Source: Manduca sexta (Eukaryota > Arthropoda > Insecta > Lepidoptera > Sphingidae). From it: a stretch of DNA of 64,000 nucleotides. A program made the position numbers and the translations under genes. Of this stretch, positions 50,201-59,300 are shown in pieces. The notes below the pieces were generated by a model. It had not been told where the DNA came from, did no database searches, and saw only the letters and a program-made list of their open reading frames with translations. The stretch lies in NCBI RefSeq assembly GCF_014839805.1, contig NC_051141.1:11788777-11852776 (forward strand). Reading direction: 5' to 3'. Positions within the stretch are counted from its first letter, which is position 1. Every line of letters begins with the position of its first letter.

Positions 50201-53200
50201 CGGTGATACAGTACATTAGTTGTGTATGCAAAGTTGAATCTATTTTTCCCATTATAATGTTTTTGGATGCAGTTATTCTTTTGATAAAATGTTTTTATTC
50301 TTTGCTCTTCCGTTACTTATAAACAAATATTATTGAACCCATTAAAAAGAGAAACACTATCATCCTATTTCGTTTTGAGGGATAAAAAATACCATGGGAT
50401 AAAAAATATCGCTGGCAAAAAAGAAAGTATGATAAACCCTTCGGAGTCGATTTAAAAATAGAATAAAGTCCACTAAAATAATTATAGAAACAATTGAAAA
50501 AGATTTATGTTCTTCTAATAAGTAGTTTTTATGAAAAAGTTTTATGTTTATCTAAACTTAGGCAAAAGTGAATGTAAATTATTGTCTTTTTCACAGCATT
50601 GGTATATGTATCAATAATATTTATACCGATCTTTATATTTACCAGGTTTATTTGAGTTTGATTTAGTTTATTTTGGATAAATTGCATACAATCGTAGGTA
50701 ACTAAGCAACACAGACTAACATCAACTTGGATAATCGTTTTTATATTAATATATAATTTAATATGATTTGTAGGAATTTGCATTGGTTTAGAACAGACAA
50801 AATGTTACGAGGTATGTTTTCTAACTTAATATTTAACTATTTTACTTGTTTATAATGGAAAAAATAGGTAAATCGAGATTGCTATTGAAATCGCTCTCTA
50901 AAGCTTTCCTTCTTTTCTGGAGCCCTGAAGCCACCTCACAATGTGTCGCCTTTAGCGACAGCATAACGTATTCAGCCGTCTATTCCATGTCCTACCATGT
51001 AAATAAGTCCACACATAAGGCAGCGGCATGCCCCGCAGTATCGTGGCCTCTATTGGAAATGTAAGGTAAAACGTGGTAAAAATATTCAATAGCCCTTGTA
51101 GCACAGGGGTGAGGCCAGTCAACAACAGATCAAAATTAACTTTGTACCATAGAAGGGGTAGACAGCAAGCAACTAGTATTCTGGATTCCTGAATAAAGGA
51201 AATTATTAAAAAATGCATACGTTACGTATACTATTACTATTATCAAGTACAATATTATATTTGATAATTCGCCAATATTAATTAAGAGGTGGTGAATACT
51301 GCTGTATGAGATATTCAAATAACGGTCTTGTTCAAATACTGAAGGTATATCTGTAATACAAAAAGTAATTCATGGTGACATTGAAATAGTTGCTAAGCAT
51401 GTGGGTACGTATATGAGTGGCAAAGGTTGAATCATTCTGAGGCCGTGTTGATAAATATCTGTCTTTATTCACAGTACGACGTAAAACAATGAGTGTGGTG
51501 TATTTATGACAAACCAAGCATCCGCAGCCATCGTGTTGTTACCAGTGTTTGTGACTGGCAAAAAAACTACAATGCCACCAATTAATTGCTTAAATGTGCG
51601 CTCCAAGTTTTTGTACCATACACGTAAACAAGTATAAACTTATTTTGGACCGAAAAACTTGATTAATTGTTGTTTATGATCCCAGAATTACATCACGTTT
51701 TCCTGCGTTTAAACATCTATACACTTTTCTCGAATAAAATGTTTTTGGTTATCCATTGATTTTAGACACTAGCTTTTGGCTACTGCCGCCCGCTTGAATA
51801 AGCTTTTGCGAGATAAAAAGTAGGACATATCAATTAGGTAATGTAGCCTTCTATTAGTGAAAAAGTAATCAAAAACGTTTCAGTAGTTCCTGTGATAAAC
51901 GCATTCACACAAATAAACAACAAACTCTTTTGTTTATATATTAGTATAAATGAAAATAAAGAAAATGATATTTATGCGAGAAACACGCACACCAACGGAA
52001 AACTCAAGATTTTCCCAATTGGGACGTTTGGATTTACTACGCGTTAATGACAAATATATAATCTCATACAGCACCTTTTTCACACATGTCAATACGTGTG
52101 GGTGTCACAGAATTTTAAGAGGAAGATGGGTACGTAGTACGTACGGAACAGTTTATTTATTTGATTTGTTACGGCTTGACGTATCTAAAGTTTTGAAAAT
52201 CATTAGTATAAACTCGGTAGCCGATAGTATTGTAAAAACACGAGTTTCTAAACGCGGTTTTTATCTCGAGAAAGTCCCATTGCGTTTATTTTTTCACGTT
52301 AAATAGGAGTCTATAATTTTAATTCAGGTCTAGGCCTGAATTTAAGTCTTCGTCTTTCATATAAAAAGTTCCTAAGTCCTTATCGAAAGTGTGTCGGGTG
52401 CCTGAAGTGATTTAAAATGGATGACGTAAATAAAGTATTAAGTGTTATTATTAGCACAATTAAGTTTCAGTTTGTTTTCGGTCCTTACAGAATTCTGTCC
52501 GTTTCGATAGGCAAAAGTCAAGTATTTGTGAATGTGATGCAGTAAATGACGTTCGATCGAAAAAAAGTCATGAATAAGTGCAATTATGTTTATGGAACAT
52601 TTCTTGCCGATAAGCCTTTGTTTGTTATCGCAGTAGCCCAGAGCTGGCAGGTATTGATTAAGCGCGCATGCGTAGCTGCACCGAAACAAATTTGTATCCC
52701 GCGATAAAAAAACAAGAAATATTCGCTTTAATGCATCTGTATTGTTCGTTTCGCTCTTATACTTCGAATATAATTTTAATGACACTTAGATTATATGCGC
52801 GCTGTCTTTGCGCACAAATTAATACTCACGTACAAAACAAACGACCGTTTTTATGACCCGAATGGAATTTAATGATGGCATAGCTATGGCCACGTTAGTC
52901 GAATCAAGTCTTATTCGACTCAGTAGGATACATTGCAGTTCATTGATAACTAATTAAACAATCACTAAGACATTTCGGTGTGGCTGTACAGTGGAAATAA
53001 AAGTGGGCTTGTCAAGGTTAGGTGCTCCAGTGCTCTAAATTGATACTGTTATGTTGTTGCCGTTGCTAAGCGTTGGCTACTGTTGAATGTCAATGTTAGA
53101 AAATGTTATAAATATATCGGAATATAATATAATAATTAATGTATTGTTGGCCTTAATAATAATTTATTATGTATTCGCTCACAGTTTCACACACACAGTT

Positions 53201-53276
53201 TCGCTCACAGTCGTTTGATAAGAACATTACTTACATCTTCGACTTATGTGATCGGTCTAGAAATAAAGGAGTGTAG

Positions 53277-53349
<73 letters not shown>

Positions 53350-56300
53350 TATATACATTTAACAAATAAACGGCATACTTCGTATTTGCCGTAGATCGAG
53401 AAAATTGTTGTTTACCGATAATTTTTCCTCGTTTGAAATGCTGTTATACAATAACTCAATGTTATTAAGACTGTAAGTGTAAGTGTCTTGAGTATATATT
53501 AATTTGCTTATGTTATACATAGTGAAATTATACCGTAGGTACAAACAGCATTTTCTAATGTATGTATATGACTGTCGGACATTGAAGGTCAAGATTAGCT
53601 TTATTTGTTTAGCCCATAAATATATTTATAAAATTAATTTATTGTTTGAAAAAAACTGAATGCAATTAGTATTTAATTGCAAATTGCGTAGTTGAGATCA
53701 GAATAGTGATAAGAATGTGCACCATTGACTCATCTGCCGTTTGCATCTAACTAGTACTTACCTAGTCAAGATCTTTGAACCATTGCGGTGAACATGTGTC
53801 GAAAGACTAGGGTGAATTTTAAACTATATTTCATTAATAATAGTTACATTTTATGAATAAAGTGGATTTATATAACATTTTACAAAAAACATAATTACTT
53901 TTTAATTACGACTTTTGGGCGACGGATCCTTAATTAATTCGGTGTTTAGGTCCTGATCCTGAAAAGGGATTATGCATTAATAAACAAGTATATGTGTGTA
54001 TACAAGTGAATTTCGATACCCGTATATATTTAATATGATAGTTCGTCTTTATTGAAACAGGTGTATTTATTGAACATGTCAAGCGTAACTTTAGCGTTAT
54101 ACGTATACAATTCTTGAACCAAAAAACTACATAATGTTTTGTATTTAAGACAAAAATCGTGGCGTGTGTAATATATATGTTTCTATACGGCGTATAGGTA
54201 AATAAAAACATAAAATACATGGAGTTCGACATTTGCACCAGCACAATTAATGTGCTCAGACAATTATGTTATTTTACATAAATGCGCCTTTGTCATCTTG
54301 GCACATACTCGTTCACGTGTTAATAAAATGATTTTCTGTTTTATGTTTATATGAACAAAGGTCGTAATGCAGAAATTGAAATCAAAAACAAAAGATCTCA
54401 ATGACGCCGGGTTGCCTTCTGTAGTTATTAATAAGTATAAGCAGTAGGAATCAGATCTTGTTGATACATAATGCTTAGGAGTCATGAGCAATGATTATGA
54501 GACGCTAATTGTAATATAATATCTATCGTACTCCTCGTGATACTCGGTTACTGTGACGTGGCATCATTCCCGTGGGACGGTTGTTACATCGCTTCAAATA
54601 TTAAAATTTACTCAACGCGGGTTGTAATGCTGCTATTTTACGCAACACTGCATTAAAATAAAGAAACATTCCCATTAACGGACATTTCACTTATGCAAGT
54701 TGCAATTGTAATTATAAACACGCACTCGTGTTTATGAATTAAAGCTGTGTTTTCGAATATAGTGCAGTTTTCCAGGCGTGAACAACTCTACATGTAATAT
54801 ATCTGTATAATGTAGAGAAACGAATGATTCATATTAGATCTGACTAGTATTAGAGAATAGACAATATAAAAACCTTCTTTTGCAATGTTTTAATTCGACT
54901 AAAAAGGCGCAATTACGTCTGACATTGAATTGACAAATACTACCTATATTTAAGTGAAGGATTCGAACCCACACTTTCTCGTTTTATCTATGGTTATCTA
55001 CATTAAAATATAGAAATTTATGACGTACATACTTAAACCGTAGATAGTTTCTTCATTGCGTATATCATTATATACGCCATTATAATGTTAATGAACATTA
55101 AAAAAATCGAAAACATGATAATCATGGTGTTGGCCAGAAGTTTCTTACTTACCCTCTCGTCCTCTAAGTACTCATATATTATTAGGTGTCGACTAGGAAA
55201 GAAGTGCATCCTTTATCTCTTGAGGAACATGTTTGCAGATATTGCTAAAAAAAACTGCTATCGTATTTGGAGTCCTGCTCTGAAACAAATTTGCAATTGC
55301 TGCGGGTAAATGTTCGTTTTGTTACATTATCAGCCCACAGCGTATATGTATTGCGGTCCTTTGATCTCATTGTTTCAGTTGAAAATGTTTTACGTGTTCT
55401 AGTACGTGCTCAGGTAACACTGCTGTGATGTGTCATCGTTTGTTTTGCCCTGCGTTAAGTATGTGCGTTTGTCATTTTGTACTATTTTTGTTGCACCTTC
55501 TTTTATTATTTTATTTTATTGTGTTAGATTATGCTATACCATGATTGTTCAAATTTCTTTTGTACAGTTTTGCAGTTGCGAAATATTATTTTAAAATAAA
55601 ACGCTTCCTTATTGTTGAAAATGTTGCATATTATGTTTGAATAATTCTAAAAATGCTGTAGCGAACTTTATGTTGTTTCGTTGTAGTCCCTACAATGTAC
55701 CAATATTCTATTACAGGATGAGACGGGCCGGCTCATGCGCAGGAATATCGTTAGATATGCCATCCTCGCTTACGTCATCACTCTACAAAGAGTGTCGTTA
55801 AGGGTGAAGCGACGCTTCCCCACATGGCAGCATGTTGTAGATTCCGGTAATTAAGAGTCAATTAAATATATATTTATATATATATCATACATTTACTTGT
55901 AAACTTAACAGAATTCGTCTTTTAAAGGTCTGATGCTCGAGAGCGAGAGAAAAGTATTTGAAAAGATGGACGGAAAGAGCCCTATGTCCAAGTACTGGAT
56001 GCCTTTAGTGTGGGCCACGAACATTATAAACAGGGCAAGGAAAGAAGGCTTGATAACAAGTGACCACATCGTTCAGACCTTGTTGGTGGAACTGTCAGAT
56101 ATAAGGAGAAGGCTTGGAGCATTGATCGGATACGACACGGTGTGCGTCCCTCTCGTGTACACTCAGGTGAGTGACTTCACAGTTCAGTGTTCACACGTCG
56201 CATTTGCATACAATTTTTCAACACACATTTGCATTTCGCAAACAGTTTTTAATAACACTGCATCATCAACCATAGCTAATATTGTTATTGTTAATTACAT

Positions 56301-59300
56301 TTTGGCATGCCATTATCTACATTTTTTTCTTATTGTTGTTACCAATAAGCTGTCAAGTAGAAAATTATCTTTTGGAAAAAATATTTTTATTTATTATTAT
56401 TACATATCAAAACAATTTAACTATTTAATATTTATCAACCAAAAGATGTAGTATAAACTAGATGAAATTTTTGTATACATCTATTTCATCTGAAATTATT
56501 ACTAAAATTATAACATTTAATACATTGGTGTGCATTAAACAGCCAATTTTACGGATCAGCAGGCGTGTTTTGTTATTCGACATGAACACAAAGGTTCATA
56601 ACCATAAACCCAGTAGGTTATAGGATTCTTCCTGGTATCGTGTTCCATTACCGATTTATAATGCGCGTTCTATTCATGTGAATTCGCGTACAAAAGGTGT
56701 ATTGGCTCAATCGACGGTTATAGAACATGTATCGATACGGTTGTTGCACGTCGAAAGCATGTCTGATCGGATTTATATAAGCGGCCACAACGTCGTCCGT
56801 CATTATCGCGGACAAGTGCGCGTCAATTAAGTGAAATAATGTTTAAATAAACACTAAATGAGAGGTCGTATGTATCTTGTGATCTGCTGGTGCAGGCCAT
56901 AGTTAGTTCATTCGGATATATGCAGGTGATAAAATACAGAATAACAAACGAGCGCGCGGGGGCGCTGCGTGCGGCAGGCGAGGTCTTACGCCTAATGACC
57001 GCTATCGAGTGCTTGTTACTTGTACGTGAGGTCCTAATGGAAAACTATGTATACACATTGTGCTTTTAATTTGTATCATTAAGAGGATTAACAAACGACC
57101 AATACTAAAATCTCTTATTTCTGTCGTAATACATAACTGTAACTACCTATAACTCTATGTTACCTTAACACAATAAAATTCATTTGTTTCATATAATTAA
57201 ATTTTATAAATTTCCACTCAATTAATTTCTATTTGTTTGTAAGTATGTCCTAAAAAGAAACGGAGCTTATTTTTGGGCCTATTTTTTATAAGAGTTAGCA
57301 ACGAAATAAAACAAAATATAGTTATTTAATAATTTCACACGTAATGATTCCAGGTGGTGACCCTCGCTCTGTACACGTACTTCGTGGCAGCTCTGATGGG
57401 CCGCCAGCTGGTGCCTCCGGCGCCCGGCAGCACGTCCAAGTACGAGCCCGACGTGTACTTCCCTCTGTTCACTGCTTTGCAGGTAATAAGTATTATTATT
57501 TAAAAAGATTCGTGTTGTCACTGTACAATTTGACGTTTGCCAGTTATTGTGTGATTTTTAGTTCATCTTTTTATATTAAAAGCCTTTGTATGGCGCTAAC
57601 GGGCATTTGGCGCGAGCACTAAGTATCATAACCTATTCTTATGTACCCTTGTTAGGACCGTGCCCTTTTTTATGCATACAACACGTCAATTAGGTATCAA
57701 TCACCGTTATTTAAAATTACTGATAGACATCTAATAGTGCTCTCGCCCACCAGTAAATTCTGTACCTACATTGGGTGTGTGAGAATCAATAATAATGAGT
57801 GAATTTACATTAAAACTTTAATTTTAGGATAGTACGCATTTATCATATGTATTATTCTACATTTTATTACTCTAATAACGGGCAAATAAGATAAATTAGA
57901 TTAAGGTCACCTACAGCATCAACATAACTTCGCCAAATATTTTTATTTAATTAAATTTAGTTGACAGCGTCACAAAAATTAATAAATTACTTTTTCCAGT
58001 TCTGCTTTTACGTGGGATGGTTGAAAGTTGCCGAAGTGTTAATCAATCCTTTTGGAGAAGATGATGACGACATCGAATTAAACTGGCTTATAGACAGACA
58101 TATAAAGGTTCGTATTGCGGCATCCACATTAGTGACCCGGACATAATCACTCACTCATTCCTGAGGCTGGTCGCTAATCAATTTAATGCCAATGCATTAC
58201 ATGTACAAGGTCATTTGGACATTGAGTTAATAAATTAAACCACACACTCGTTTTTACCTATGTAAACATTGTGCCAAAATACTTACTACAGGTATAACGA
58301 AGCTTTTCGCCATAAATCCCGGTTTTAGTTTTTTGATATTTTGAAACACTTTGTACCTTAGTGGGAATATGTTGTGTGCGTGATCGTATATCAGACTGAA
58401 AGTATAATGTTGCTGCTCCAAGTAATTCTCTTAAAGTGGTAGTTGTAGCATTAACGCGAATGAAATTAAAAGAACTTTTTATTGATAAGTATTTATTTTA
58501 CATCTCAGGTTAGAGTAAAATATTATAATTGTTGTTTTCAAGAAGGCAAGTATGTGGTTTAGTTTAGTAACGCAATGTCAATATGACCCTGTCTCATGTT
58601 CCCCACAAATGCATGAGAACAAGTCAATAACATCAACCTAGCTCCTGATGATATAGAATACAACCATCAGATCTTATAGATTATTTGTTTATCAATATCT
58701 TTAAAGCATGTTGGCAAACCTTTGCCAAACAATGGCCGATAAATATGAATAAATAACATTGTATATTATTGGTAAACCAAATTAAAAAGAAATCATCCTC
58801 GATTAAAATTGTCAAAATAATCTGGTATTCAGCAGCGACCAGTCCAACTTGAGGAAAAAGTAAAAATTTATTTAGACTCTAATTTTAATGATTAGAACGT
58901 TAAGAAATAAATTAATATCCCATATATGATAAAAACACATATATTTAATTTGAAGAAGTTATATGCAATGTATATTATATTGTTAATTAATATTATAACA
59001 AGTTATCACAAAAACTGAAATTTCTCAGATTAATGCTGCATGGCAAATTTTAATAAACGAGTATCGCGTGTTGATCCTTAGTTAAATCCACAACATCTAC
59101 GTACTAAAATACATCCAAATGCGTTCATTGGATTCCGGGTCTATTTCTTACGAAAATTTAAACTTCTTTATAACAGCCGCATTTAAAATATTATGAACAT
59201 TGTAATGATATTAGGTTTTCACCAACATCTGTTGACGGTTATATTAAAATTTAAATTACTTATGTGTTTTATCTAATGTCTGGTAGGGTTTGGACTAGTT

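Noticed and set aside
51950..52306. 118-codon + strand ORF in intron 3
   Set aside because: No domain, no codon bias against its surroundings, no splice or promoter context.
52438..52785. 115-codon minus-strand ORF
   Set aside because: Composition like surrounding intron and no recognisable family.
56895..56924. 30-nt AG/GT-bounded open segment ([10 protein letters not shown]) between bestrophin exons 5 and 6
   Set aside because: It would insert ten residues into the invariant YTQVVT pore segment, so it is most likely chance.
57344..57622. 92-codon ORF overlapping exon 6 in another frame
   Set aside because: The bestrophin frame across 57354-57482 matches the family and fits both splice junctions.
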